From assembly GCA_934757855.1 (NCBI GenBank), contig CAKVLR010000001.1:248001-312000 (forward strand): a stretch of DNA of 64,000 nt. Reading direction: 5' to 3'. A program made the translations under genes and the position numbers. Each line of letters begins with the position of its first letter. Position 1 is the stretch's first letter. Of the stretch, positions 1 to 8,873 are shown in pieces. Origin of the DNA: an uncultured Clostridia bacterium (lineage in GTDB: Bacteria > Bacillota > Clostridia > Christensenellales > UBA1242). Below the pieces are notes generated by a model, which was given only the letters and a program-made list of their open reading frames with translations, was not told where the DNA came from and searched no databases.

Positions 1-1772
1 TTTGATACAGCGGTTGAGCGCCCCCTACAAAGCAAAGTAATATCACCGAATTTAATATCGCGGTAAGTTTTTGATTTTGCATCGTAAATTTGCTTTTGAG
101 TTGTCATTAACTCGCTAATCTTTTGCGCAATCACCGCTCCTTCGCTTCGCGCTAAATTGTCTTCCTCATCTTTTGCGATAGGCGCACTACTCACTCGATA
201 CACCCCGCTACACGCAATTTTTTCCTTTTCCTCTTTTTCCTTTTTGATAATCTCGATATTTATAGGAGGCAAGGCTTGTTTATTGCGCTCGTAATACGCA
301 CCTGATACCATCTCATTATCAGGCAAATAGTCAATGTCACCCAATTGTTTTGTCATCAACTTGCCAAATACCCAGTTGACCAAATCAAGTATTTTTTGGT
401 CTGTGCGGTAGTTATTGTTTAAGTCGATAGTAATATTTTCATCATTGTGTGTATCACCAAAAGTGCGTTGCTTATTCAAAAAAATCATTGGATTTGTGCC
501 ACGAAACCCATAAATACTTTGCTTTATGTCACCTACCAAAAATAAGTCACGCGACTTGTGTATGCTAGTAATTATATCTTCTTGAATATCATTTACATCT
601 TGAAATTCATCTACAAATATTTGTTTATATCTACTTCGCACATCACGACTAACCTCATCTTGTTGCAAAATCTTATAAGCGTAATGCTCCATATCTGCAA
701 AATCAAGCATATTGCGGTCTTTTTTGATTTTTAAATAGCGTTTGCTAAATTTTTCTACAAGCGCAAGCATAGCATCAAGTACATTTTTTGATTCTTGCAA
801 ATCTTGTGCAATTTTCCCTAAATCTGCTGACAAATAAACGCTTTTTTGCAACTTTTCAAGACTTTTTTTGTAGTTGTCTTTTATTGCTTTAAATTTTTCT
901 TTTAATTCATCTTCCTCTGGTGATTTTGCCTTTAATCTTAAATCGCGAGGCCTTGGTAAATTAAATATAGCAAAGTGATTTTTCTCAAAATTGTTATCAG
1001 CCTTAATATTTGATACAATACCCATCAATTCCACAATATAGCCTATCAAGTCCTCACAGCCCGCCATTTCTGCTTCGCGTTTAAGATTTTTCAACACTTT
1101 GCCGTAATAATCAAACATTTCGATAGTGTTTTCGTTGATAATTTGGCAAAATTTGTTATTGTTTAAATCAGTAGAATATGCGCTATCAGTTCTAGCCTTA
1201 AACTCGTCAATGCTAGATAAATTAGTAAGAAAAAGGTAAATTTTATAGATATAAGTTTTTATTTTTTCAAAATTTCGCTTATCATCAAAAGTATGCGCAA
1301 GTAATGTAAAGTTTGGGTCTTTTTTTGCCTCACAATCTTTAAACAATTCCTCCAAAACACGCGCGCGCAAAACCGCCGTTTCGCTCTCATCACCTATCAC
1401 AAAAGAAGGGTCAAGGTCAACGGTATAAAAATATTTTTGTATGATAGTTTGGTAAAATTTGTGCAAGGTGCAAATATCACTCTGCCCCAACAATTCGACT
1501 TGCTCACGCAAACGCTTACTTTGCGCCTCATCAAGCGTGTTTGAGGCTAACTTGTCGTTTAGAGCCTTTTCTAGCCTAAGTCGCATCTCACTTGCAGAGG
1601 CATTTGTAAAAGTCACAACAAGCAGTTCGGTAACATTCACTTCTCCTGCAATTATATTTTGCACAATGCGTTCAATCATTACACTTGTTTTTCCACTACC
1701 CGCTCCAGCGGAAACCAAAATATCTTTATTTTTCGTTTCAATCGCCTGCGTTTGTTTATCATCAAATGGCAT
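1..1772 (-). CDS. addA: AddA helicase-nuclease subunit, C-terminus cut by window edge
   Basis: About 590 N-terminal residues of the UvrD-type helicase subunit of the AddAB double-strand-break repair enzyme. Visible helicase motifs: Walker A AGAGSGKT near residue 22, motif II VDEFQDVN, motif III GDIKQSIYGFRG, motif IV region NNNYRT. The frame is open to base 1, so the second helicase half and the C-terminal nuclease domain lie outside. The start ATG at 1772 sits inside the last codons of addB (11-base overlap), the usual addBA arrangement with coupled translation. AddAB unwinds and resects broken ends before RecA loading. Family assignment is very secure; the missing C-terminus is a window effect, not a truncation seen in the gene. 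Confidence 0.95.
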   Translation of the reverse strand, partial: MPFDDKQTQAIETKNKDILVSAGAGSGKTSVMIERIVQNIIAGEVNVTELLVVTFTNASASEMRLRLEKALNDKLASNTLDEAQSKRLREQVELLGQSDICTLHKFYQTIIQKYFYTVDLDPSFVIGDESETAVLRARVLEELFKDCEAKKDPNFTLLAHTFDDKRNFEKIKTYIYKIYLFLTNLSSIDEFKARTDSAYSTDLNNNKFCQIINENTIEMFDYYGKVLKNLKREAEMAGCEDLIGYIVELMGIVSNIKADNNFEKNHFAIFNLPRPRDLRLKAKSPEEDELKEKFKAIKDNYKKSLEKLQKSVYLSADLGKIAQDLQESKNVLDAMLALVEKFSKRYLKIKKDRNMLDFADMEHYAYKILQQDEVSRDVRSRYKQIFVDEFQDVNDIQEDIITSIHKSRDLFLVGDIKQSIYGFRGTNPMIFLNKQRTFGDTHNDENITIDLNNNYRTDQKILDLVNWVFGKLMTKQLGDIDYLPDNEMVSGAYYERNKQALPPINIEIIKKEKEEKEKIACSGVYRVSSAPIAKDEEDNLARSEGAVIAQKISELMTTQKQIYDAKSKTYRDIKFGDITLLCRGRSTAVS

Positions 1773-4700
1773 CTTTTTCTCCTAAATCAAAACTTTCAAT
1801 TTTTACATCAAAATTGCTCGCGCGCTCTTTAACACTCGCAAGCACATCTTTTCTACAAATGTATTTGTATGGGCAATAATCGCACGCGTGTCCCACAAAT
1901 AGCGGACTAATTTCTCCGTCATAAATATCATTTATAGCACCTTCTAGCACGCATTTCGCGTATTCAAGAAGATTTTTAAATTGCTCATCACTTGCACCTA
2001 GGCTGTTCTTTTTTAGTTCTATCGCACCGCTTGCGACATTTTCTTTTGAAGTACTAATCGCAAAATTAACTATATCACTTTTTGGATTTTCATAATTTAC
2101 TTGATTGTCTTGTGCAAGCATATTTGCTGGCGTATAGAGCGACACCCCATCTAATTTGTAACTACTATATAGTGTAGAATTTTCATCACTGTATTCACGA
2201 TGTACTGGCAAATAATACGCCCCGCCCGCTTGCAAGCCCAAATCCGCCAAAATTGCTTGCATATAGTAAAATAACTGAATTTTTTTGCCCAAATAGAAAT
2301 TTAATAAACTAAAAGTTCCACTTGCTTTACTAGTCTTGTAGTCCACAATTCGCAATTTATTTCCACAAATATCAGCACGGTCAATTTTTCCGTTAATCTT
2401 TATTCGCTTTGTAGTATTGATGATAGCAACCTCTGGTATTTTTGCAAAATGTTCGCTACCAAAACTGGTTTCAACAAATTTAATTTTGTACTCGCCGTGT
2501 CGCAGTTGATAACTAATAGCTTTGCACGCTAATACAGCCTCTTGCTCCAATGAAGCAAGCAAGGTAGCACTTTGCCCCGCGTACATAATGTGACTAAACT
2601 GTCTTTGTTTCAAAACTTCTCTAAAAATCTGCGGAATTGTCTTTTCAATCTCTGTATCGCTTATTTCGTGCGTGCGATACATTTTGCCAAATTTTTCAAA
2701 AACCGCGTGCAAAATGTTACCAATATCGACAGCCTCTGGCTTTGCTGTCTTTTTCTGTTGCAAGCGCAAACCATAAGTAAGAAAATGCGCATACGGGCAC
2801 TCAAAAAACTTTTCAATTTGAGTAACTTTTGCCTTATCTTCGGTAAAAAATACCGATTGAGGGTCGTTTAGAGGGGTAATCTCATTTTGATTGTTGAGAT
2901 TTTTTAGCGCTTGATTTAGCACATCACTATACCCATTTTGCGATAAAAATTGCCAAGCAGTGGCTAAAATCTTTGGATTTAGCGTACTGTTTACATCGCC
3001 CAACTCACGAATTACCTCTTGCAAGCACTCATCTTTGTTTGCCCACAAAAATGCGATTCGATTAGCCTCTCCACCAAACGCACTATCATCTAACAACCTT
3101 TCACTAAGAGTGATAATAGGCACGCTTTGACCTTTGAAGGTAAAGATTTTTTGCAAGGAAGGAATTACCCCCGCTGGCTCGCATTTTTCCCCACCACTAT
3201 TTACAGGGTAAGTCACCATAAGTTCTTTTTCTGCCATAGCAAAACTCTGTAAGACATTTAGCCTACTTCTTGCATTCACTTGCCTAATAGTAGGACTCAA
3301 TCTTACCGCATTTTCGCCCAACTCAGCAATATCGTAGTCCGCAATTAAACCAGCATCTGCTACCCACGCTGGCAAACTACCCTCCACAGCGCCCACAATA
3401 TAATAGTATGGCGCACGCGAAAACACACTTTGCAAACTTTGCCCCACATACACACAATCAACACTCATAGGCAATGGCGAAATAGTGACAGTTGCAACGC
3501 CCGCTCTAAAAATTTTGCAAAAATTATCAAAGCTTAGTTCCATTTGCCCCAAAATCTCTTGCATTTGGCGCAAAACAGCATCTAATTTATCAAAATTTTG
3601 CCTTGCTATGCTTTGTTTTAATAAATCACCTTGCTCCTCAAAACTTTGAGCCATTCCACTAAGATTATCACGCAACTCGGTTTCTTCAAAAAAATTGTGA
3701 ATTGCCGAAATCATCTCTGCTATTGTGATACTACCTTGAATATTCTTAGCTAAGGTAAAGAGCGGTTGCATAAAAGCTTTAATCTCTAAATATTTATCAA
3801 ATTCAGCATCTGGAAATTCTGGCTTTGTAGTGTCCATAAAACGAGTACCAACAATGCCATATTTTTTTATTACATTCTCAAAAATTGCAAAATCTTGTAG
3901 CGATAGACCAGTAAGCGAATTTTTAGCAAAACGCAAAACATCTTTGACTTGAAAATTATCTTGCACGCAATCAAGAGCGGTAAACAAATATTTTGCCCCC
4001 TCACTATCGGCAAGTTTAAACGGCAAATCAGCCCAAAATGGAATGTTGTATTTGTCAAAAATTCTCTTTATCACAGGTGCATAATTTTCTAAACTTGCAC
4101 AATTCAGTACGACTTCGTTAAATCGTGCGCCTTGCTTGATTTTTTGCAAAATATCTTTTGCTATCCACTCCACCTCACTATTAACATTTGAGGCTGAATA
4201 AATATTAAGGTTGTTTGGAGTAATTTCAGCAGTATCTGGCTTTATAGACATAAGATTATCTAGAATATGCTTGCTAAATTGAGGCAAGGTATTTTGGACC
4301 TCAATGTAGTCTGAAGTAGTATTTAAATTTTCAGCCAATGGTAAAATATAGTTTGCCAATTCCTTTGTGTAACATTCTTTGTTGTTTTGTTCTTTATTTG
4401 GAAAAAGAAGTCCAACGCTAATTGAATTTGCCTTTTGCACCAAAATTTTTATCAAGTCTAGCCCTTGCTCCGTAATATTATCAAACTGGCAAATATGAAT
4501 ATCGCAATCCTCAAAATCTTGTCCATCTGCAATTTCCTTGCCTAAAAGTTGCAAACGGTTGTTACTGTCCATATATTGAGTAGATAAAAATTCTTCGTAG
4601 TATTTATAAATTAAAGCAATGTCTTTTAATTTTAATCTCAACGCTGAGTTACGCAAATTATCAATATTTTTTTCTAAATCAATAGGCGTAATTTTGCAAC

Positions 4701-5079
4701 TTTTGAGTTGTGCAATAGAGTCAAAAAGCACGCTCGCAAATGCAATAGTTTTGGCAGTATTTCTAAAACAAACCAATTCGCGTTCGTGAATTGTAAGCAA
4801 CATTTCAATTACCATTGTTGCACCCAAACTAGACAAAATTTGTGGCGCCTGCACACGAGTCAAAACCTTGTTTGCTAGGCGTGCAAAACTTACCACATCA
4901 ATATCAAATGTAGCCTTTAAATTTAACTCGCGCAACACGCGTTTTTCCATAGTAAGAGAATACCTATCAGGCACTATAATTAATTGCTTTTTACCCCTGT
5001 CTAATCCATCGCCTATTAACTTAATTTGTCCACTAGTAATATCGTGAAAATTATCCCCAAACACGCACTTGATTTTCAT
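1762..5079 (-). CDS. addB: AddB helicase/deoxyribonuclease subunit
   Basis: 1105 residues, a normal length for AddB. The C-terminal RecB-family nuclease is recognisable: GNILHAVFEKF, GKIDRADI and VDYKTSK supply the metal-binding Asp/Lys set. The iron-sulfur cysteines are present, one upstream in FFECPYAHF and three in CDYCPYKYIC near the end. The N-terminal helicase-like domain is odd: where AddB normally has a GxxxxGKT P-loop, this protein reads FGDNFHDITSGQIK, with no recognisable Walker A, although the following IVPDRYSLTMEK segment is typical of AddB. First gene of the addBA operon, with a good promoter just upstream. Function in end resection with AddA is known for the family; loss of nucleotide binding in AddB is inferred. 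Confidence 0.95.
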   Translation of the reverse strand: MKIKCVFGDNFHDITSGQIKLIGDGLDRGKKQLIIVPDRYSLTMEKRVLRELNLKATFDIDVVSFARLANKVLTRVQAPQILSSLGATMVIEMLLTIHERELVCFRNTAKTIAFASVLFDSIAQLKSCKITPIDLEKNIDNLRNSALRLKLKDIALIYKYYEEFLSTQYMDSNNRLQLLGKEIADGQDFEDCDIHICQFDNITEQGLDLIKILVQKANSISVGLLFPNKEQNNKECYTKELANYILPLAENLNTTSDYIEVQNTLPQFSKHILDNLMSIKPDTAEITPNNLNIYSASNVNSEVEWIAKDILQKIKQGARFNEVVLNCASLENYAPVIKRIFDKYNIPFWADLPFKLADSEGAKYLFTALDCVQDNFQVKDVLRFAKNSLTGLSLQDFAIFENVIKKYGIVGTRFMDTTKPEFPDAEFDKYLEIKAFMQPLFTLAKNIQGSITIAEMISAIHNFFEETELRDNLSGMAQSFEEQGDLLKQSIARQNFDKLDAVLRQMQEILGQMELSFDNFCKIFRAGVATVTISPLPMSVDCVYVGQSLQSVFSRAPYYYIVGAVEGSLPAWVADAGLIADYDIAELGENAVRLSPTIRQVNARSRLNVLQSFAMAEKELMVTYPVNSGGEKCEPAGVIPSLQKIFTFKGQSVPIITLSERLLDDSAFGGEANRIAFLWANKDECLQEVIRELGDVNSTLNPKILATAWQFLSQNGYSDVLNQALKNLNNQNEITPLNDPQSVFFTEDKAKVTQIEKFFECPYAHFLTYGLRLQQKKTAKPEAVDIGNILHAVFEKFGKMYRTHEISDTEIEKTIPQIFREVLKQRQFSHIMYAGQSATLLASLEQEAVLACKAISYQLRHGEYKIKFVETSFGSEHFAKIPEVAIINTTKRIKINGKIDRADICGNKLRIVDYKTSKASGTFSLLNFYLGKKIQLFYYMQAILADLGLQAGGAYYLPVHREYSDENSTLYSSYKLDGVSLYTPANMLAQDNQVNYENPKSDIVNFAISTSKENVASGAIELKKNSLGASDEQFKNLLEYAKCVLEGAINDIYDGEISPLFVGHACDYCPYKYICRKDVLASVKERASNFDVKIESFDLGEKDAI

Positions 5080-5105
5080 AAACTTTTCCTTCTGTAATTT
5101 TTAAA

Positions 5106-5134
5106 ATTATATCATATTTTTACCCATTAAGCAA
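5106..5134 (-). promoter_or_regulatory. Sigma-A-type promoter for addBA
   Basis: On the minus strand: TTGCTT, 17 bases, TATAAT preceded by TGA, about 27 bases before the addB ATG. The -10 is a consensus match, the -35 is moderate. Confidence 0.6.
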
Positions 5135-5165
5135 TCAAAAAAGATAGGCGTTTTTCTATTTTTAG

Positions 5166-5287
5166 TACTGCGCAATGTACTATGCAGTACTATGCAGATT
5201 TTTTAAAATTTAACAAAAACAGCTATTTTTACGCATTTTTTGATAAAAAATATAGGTATTATGCATTGCATAGTATTGCATAGTACC
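5166..5287. repeat. Composite TACTATGCA repeat element with inverted arms
   Basis: Left arm 5166-5198 carries three TACTATGCA-like units (the first reads TACTGCGCA) in plus orientation, spaced 12 and 10 bases apart. Right arm 5257-5287 carries the same unit three times in minus orientation (the innermost degenerate). The arms flank about 58 AT-rich bases containing TTTTTACGCATTTTTTGAT. The same unit occurs at 21539, 23538, 51266 and 57661. The inverted layout could fold into a large cruciform or hairpin. It lies between the addB promoter and the 3' end of the Myb-like gene. No open reading frame is inside. Confidence 0.75.
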
Positions 5288-5292
5288 TATTT

Positions 5293-6153
5293 TTATTTGT
5301 TTTGAGTCTTTTCTATTACTTTAAGACTTTCTATAAAATTTTTTAATTCTTTTAGGCTAGATGAGTGGGCTAAATCGTTTATTTTTGATATGTTTGATGC
5401 AAGTTTTTGTTGTGAATTTTGCAGTTTGATTTCAGTATCTTTTAGACGCAAATTTAACCTTTCGTTTTGCTCTTTTAATTCTTTAATTAGCATATCTTTT
5501 CTGCGTAAATCTATAAGCGCATTTGAGAGAGTATTATTTGCAAATTCCGCTTCTCTTTTTAGGTTTGCTTGCACCTCCTCCTCTGCACTTCTTTTAACCA
5601 ATTTTACCAATCCCCAAAATAGCGATTGAATTTCTTTTTCGGTGATCGTTTCTTGTTGTTTAAGAGGCATAATCATAATATTATTTCTTGCAACTTCATC
5701 TCTTGTTTTTATATTTTGACTTTGTAATTCTTGACTAATTTTTTTAATTAACTCTGGTTGAGTTTTTAGAGCATTTCTATATTTATTTTGATAGCGCATC
5801 ATAAGGCTTGCATCACCATTTGCCAGTTCGAAACACGCTTTTCGCACACTTATTTTTTTATCATTTCTCAATATAGCGCGCAAAAGTTTTGCCGTTTCCT
5901 CATCAGTAAAGTGATTAGTCTTGATTGAATTTGTTATTCCATTTTGCACTAAGATTTCAGCAACATTTTTATCTTCGTTGGCGACTTTGAGTAATCTATA
6001 ATAAAAATTACGCACGCTATAAGTCTGCCTATTTGTTTTAATAGCAAAATATTTAAAGCACTTTACCAAACTCCTACCCTGCTTGCTTGCGATAGTTTGC
6101 ATCAAATCTTTTATTTCCTCGATATCCCAGCCCAAAATTTTACTTTCTTGCAT
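5293..6153 (-). CDS. Myb/SANT-like DNA-binding protein with coiled-coil tail
   Basis: 286 residues. The N-terminal ~60 residues (LGWDIEEIKDLMQTIA, then GRSLVKCFKYFA and SVRNFYYRLL) resemble the Myb-like helix-turn-helix of clostridial RsfA-type regulators, where a tryptophan and an N-[FY]-YY helix are conserved. Residues ~190-270 are strongly heptad-like (ELKEQNERLNLRLKDTEIKL), predicting a coiled coil and oligomerisation. No membrane segment. RBS GGGGTGG precedes the ATG. It lies divergent to the orphan gene at 6270 and directly beside the composite repeat. DNA binding is inferred from the fold resemblance; the target is unknown. Confidence 0.6.
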   Translation of the reverse strand: MQESKILGWDIEEIKDLMQTIASKQGRSLVKCFKYFAIKTNRQTYSVRNFYYRLLKVANEDKNVAEILVQNGITNSIKTNHFTDEETAKLLRAILRNDKKISVRKACFELANGDASLMMRYQNKYRNALKTQPELIKKISQELQSQNIKTRDEVARNNIMIMPLKQQETITEKEIQSLFWGLVKLVKRSAEEEVQANLKREAEFANNTLSNALIDLRRKDMLIKELKEQNERLNLRLKDTEIKLQNSQQKLASNISKINDLAHSSSLKELKNFIESLKVIEKTQNK

Positions 6154-6269
6154 TTTTCCACCCCGAAATATTTTTCAACAACCATTATTGCCAGTATGTA
6201 TTATTTTAAACCAGACATTTGCATATTTTATTGTAACACAAAATAAAATACTAGTGAGGTAAGAGTATT

Positions 6270-7241
6270 TTGGAACAATTTATTTTGCATATTTGTGGTG
6301 AGGCGCCATTTGTTTTTGCTATAAATTCCGTTCAAGTAGGCTATGTAGAACGGGACTATGAATCTATTGATATTTTAATTGATAAACAAGATTTTATTCT
6401 CTCTTTATATCCTCTTACACAAAGCACACCGCAAGGAACGAGCATTTCCTACTCTGCAAAAATTTTTGCAAAAGGTGGAAAACTTATCAGCAATAATGAC
6501 AAAATCGTTGTTACGGACTACGGCGGTAGTCATTTTAAAATTTGCGCAAGCCCGTTTATCATTCCTTTTCAATCAACATATTCACCTACATTTTCAGCAC
6601 AAGTAAATGATTGTTTAATAAATATTAACAAAAACACTATAAATATTAGCAATTCTAAAACAAGTAGGTTTTACCCATTACCTATCAATATTCAAAACAT
6701 TCAAGCAAAAGAAATTCGCGATTTAACTGTAATAAGCGGTGCTACGCAAAATAACAAAATATATCATTTATATTTTGATAAAAATTTACAAGCGGTTTTT
6801 GATGGCATTGCTGATAAAATTGAGTATGATGGAACACAAATTGTCACGCTACAAAATATTAGCGATATTGCAAGACACGGGCTTGTGACCACATACAAAA
6901 AATCTATTTCAGGTTTTACCAAAGATCAGCAATATGCTGTTTACACGCAAAACGAAGCAGTTGCGCCTGCATCAAATATAGCCATTCCGTGGGCGTTTAT
7001 GGAAGCAGTCAATATCGCAAATTACACACTTGCGCGCAGTTACCTACACCCTAGTCTAAGTGCAAGCCTGCAAGACAATCATATTGCTGAGTATTTTGGA
7101 GAATTTTTGGAAGTCACCCCAACGCTCAACAACACTCCATACGACCTATCACTTGTTTACGCAGGCAACCCTAGATTTGTAAAAACTTATCACTTTGAAG
7201 TAAATGAAAACAGAATTGTAAATATTGATTGCATTAATTAA
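6270..7241 (+). CDS. Conserved-looking protein of unknown function (TTG start)
   Basis: 323 residues starting with TTG at 6270, supported by GTGAGG about ten bases upstream. I do not recognise the family. It has no signal peptide, membrane helix or cysteine cluster. Composition suggests beta structure in the first half (many alternating hydrophobic/polar strands) and a more helical C-terminal third (IPWAFMEAVNIANYTLAR, then a YDLSLVYAG strand). The tail FEVNENRIVNIDCIN looks like a closing beta hairpin. It is divergent from the Myb-like gene and followed by an independent promoter for the peptidases. Probably cytoplasmic; no function assigned. Confidence 0.7.
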   Translation: MEQFILHICGEAPFVFAINSVQVGYVERDYESIDILIDKQDFILSLYPLTQSTPQGTSISYSAKIFAKGGKLISNNDKIVVTDYGGSHFKICASPFIIPFQSTYSPTFSAQVNDCLININKNTINISNSKTSRFYPLPINIQNIQAKEIRDLTVISGATQNNKIYHLYFDKNLQAVFDGIADKIEYDGTQIVTLQNISDIARHGLVTTYKKSISGFTKDQQYAVYTQNEAVAPASNIAIPWAFMEAVNIANYTLARSYLHPSLSASLQDNHIAEYFGEFLEVTPTLNNTPYDLSLVYAGNPRFVKTYHFEVNENRIVNIDCIN

Positions 7242-7251
7242 TATAATTTAA

Positions 7252-7280
7252 TTGATAATTTTTTGAAATTTTGCTATAAT
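7252..7280 (+). promoter_or_regulatory. Sigma-A-type promoter for the YugP pair
   Basis: TTGATA, 17 bases, TATAAT, ending 25 bases before the ATG of the first peptidase gene. Spacing and -10 are consensus. Confidence 0.7.
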
Positions 7281-7305
7281 GTTATATATCAATTATAGGT
7301 AATTT

Positions 7306-8052
7306 ATGAGTACATTTTTAATTGTGATAATATGCTTTTGCGGAATTTTATTTGCACTAGGCCCTGTCGTTTTAATTGGAACAAGCAAAAAATATATGAA
7401 ACTTTCCAAAAAATATAGCGAATTGCCTTTAAAATCAAACACTACAGGCGCAGAATTTGTGGAGAAATTTTTGAGCGAAAGTGGGGCGCATAATGTAAAA
7501 ATCAAAGCTGTGGCTTATGAAAATGATAACGCGTACAGCCCCAGTGAAGAAACAATTTACTTGTCAGTCTTTGCGCTCTCTAATAGTTCAGTTTATTCAT
7601 CAGCAGTGTGTGCGCACGAAGTCGGTCACGCAAAGATGCACCAAAAAGGTATGCGAATTGTTGGATTTTGGTATGCTTTTGCCATTCTCGATAAATGGAT
7701 TTGCAAATTAATCTTGCCACTATTTTGCATAGGTTTGGTACTTTCAATTTTTGCAGGCTGGGCAAACATTTTAGGTGATTTACTACTTAAAATTAGTTTT
7801 TTATTCACTATCACCTCGCTGTGCTTTCGTATTTTTTCAATTAGAAATGAAGAAAACGCTAGTGCTATCGCTATGGGAGATTTAAAAAATAGCGGTTTGC
7901 TTAGCGAACATGAACTCAAACAAGCGCAAAAATTACTGAATTATGCGCTTGGCACATACTTTGTGGAATTTTACGAAAGATTATTCTATAATGTGATTAC
8001 CGTTAAAAAACTCGCAAACAAGTTGATTAAACGCAATAAAAACAAAAATTAG
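7306..8052 (+). CDS. YugP-type membrane zinc metallopeptidase, first of two
   Basis: 248 residues of the Zn_peptidase_2 (YugP) family. N-terminal helix at ~1-25, zinc-protease motif CAHEVGHAKMHQ near residue 104, then two or three hydrophobic helices (~120-180). The second His/Glu ligand region RNEENASAIAMGDL near residue 183 replaces the PTELDASKRAL of the paralogue. It is shorter in the final membrane region than the neighbour and ends in a basic tail. Starts at the ATG with AGGT upstream; 12 bases separate it from the second copy, so they are co-transcribed. Substrates of YugP proteins are not well established. Divergence from the neighbour suggests specialisation (inference). Confidence 0.85.
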   Translation: MSTFLIVIICFCGILFALGPVVLIGTSKKYMKLSKKYSELPLKSNTTGAEFVEKFLSESGAHNVKIKAVAYENDNAYSPSEETIYLSVFALSNSSVYSSAVCAHEVGHAKMHQKGMRIVGFWYAFAILDKWICKLILPLFCIGLVLSIFAGWANILGDLLLKISFLFTITSLCFRIFSIRNEENASAIAMGDLKNSGLLSEHELKQAQKLLNYALGTYFVEFYERLFYNVITVKKLANKLIKRNKNKN

Positions 8053-8064
8053 AAGGAGCAAATT

Positions 8065-8802
8065 ATGTTAGATTTTTATCTCACCTATTGGCTTTTGGGT
8101 ATTGTTATGGTACCAGGTATTATTCTCGCCACTTGGGCGCAAATTAAGGTTTCGCGCACATACAAGACAACAAAAGAAATACCCGCTACCGCAACAGACA
8201 AGACAGCAGACCAAATTGCAAGAGAAATTTTAGACAAAAATGAACTTGAAGAAGTAGTAATTGAGCAAACAAAGGGCGAACTCACCGACCATTACAATCC
8301 TAGGACACAAGTTATTAAACTTAGTGAAGGAATTTATGGCGGGCAAAGCATTGCCGCACTTAGCGTTGCTTGCCACGAGGTTGGTCACGCAATTCAGCGT
8401 AAAGAGGGACATTTCGCCACAAGGCTTCGCACAATGCTTGTGCCTATTATGAATTTTAGCGATTTTCTTCTTTGGCCATTAATTGTGATTGGTGCGTTGA
8501 TTAGCGTTTTTGCTGGTTTTGATAATCTAGTAGGACAAATTTTTATATGGGCTGGTATCGCATTTTTTGGTTTAACCGTATTATTTAGTCTAGTTACCTT
8601 GCCTACCGAACTTGATGCTTCAAAACGCGCTCTGCAACAATTACAAGAAGGCGGATACATTCAATCTGAGGAAGAAATAAAATCAGCCCGCAGTATGTTG
8701 CGCGCCGCTGCGCTTACTTATGTGGCATCTTTAATTGTATCAATTTTATCACTTTTGCGTTTTGTGCTTACTATTCTTGCACTACGCGGTAACAACGACT
8801 AA
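8065..8802 (+). CDS. yugP: YugP-type membrane zinc metallopeptidase, second of two
   Basis: 245 residues, close to the canonical YugP length and layout: N-terminal membrane helix with VPGIILATWAQ, a soluble stretch with DHYNPRTQVIKLS, the zinc motif CHEVGHAIQ (two His and catalytic Glu) near residue 95, a pair of helices, the PTELDASKRAL motif that supplies a further acidic ligand, and two C-terminal helices. RBS AAGGAG precedes the ATG. Predicted to be an integral membrane protease of the cytoplasmic membrane. A bidirectional hairpin terminator follows. Confidence 0.9.
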   Translation: MLDFYLTYWLLGIVMVPGIILATWAQIKVSRTYKTTKEIPATATDKTADQIAREILDKNELEEVVIEQTKGELTDHYNPRTQVIKLSEGIYGGQSIAALSVACHEVGHAIQRKEGHFATRLRTMLVPIMNFSDFLLWPLIVIGALISVFAGFDNLVGQIFIWAGIAFFGLTVLFSLVTLPTELDASKRALQQLQEGGYIQSEEEIKSARSMLRAAALTYVASLIVSILSLLRFVLTILALRGNND

Positions 8803-8844
8803 AAATAACTTAAAGAAATTTCAACTAAAAATTTAATATAATGT

Positions 8845-8873
8845 AAAAAAGCAATAGAAAACTATTGCTTTTT
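8845..8873. terminator. Bidirectional intrinsic terminator
   Basis: Stem AAAAAGCAATAG / CTATTGCTTTTT with a four-base loop, A-run on one side and T-run on the other, between the convergent yugP and the surface-protein gene. The minus-strand stop codon overlaps its edge. Confidence 0.85.

Noticed and set aside
5166..5287. Could the repeats be a CRISPR array?
   Set aside because: Units are only 9-12 bases, there are no unique spacers of regular length, and no cas genes are near.
7293..7919. Minus-strand reading frames opposite the peptidase genes
   Set aside because: No ribosome-binding sites or family matches; they mirror the coding strand of real genes.
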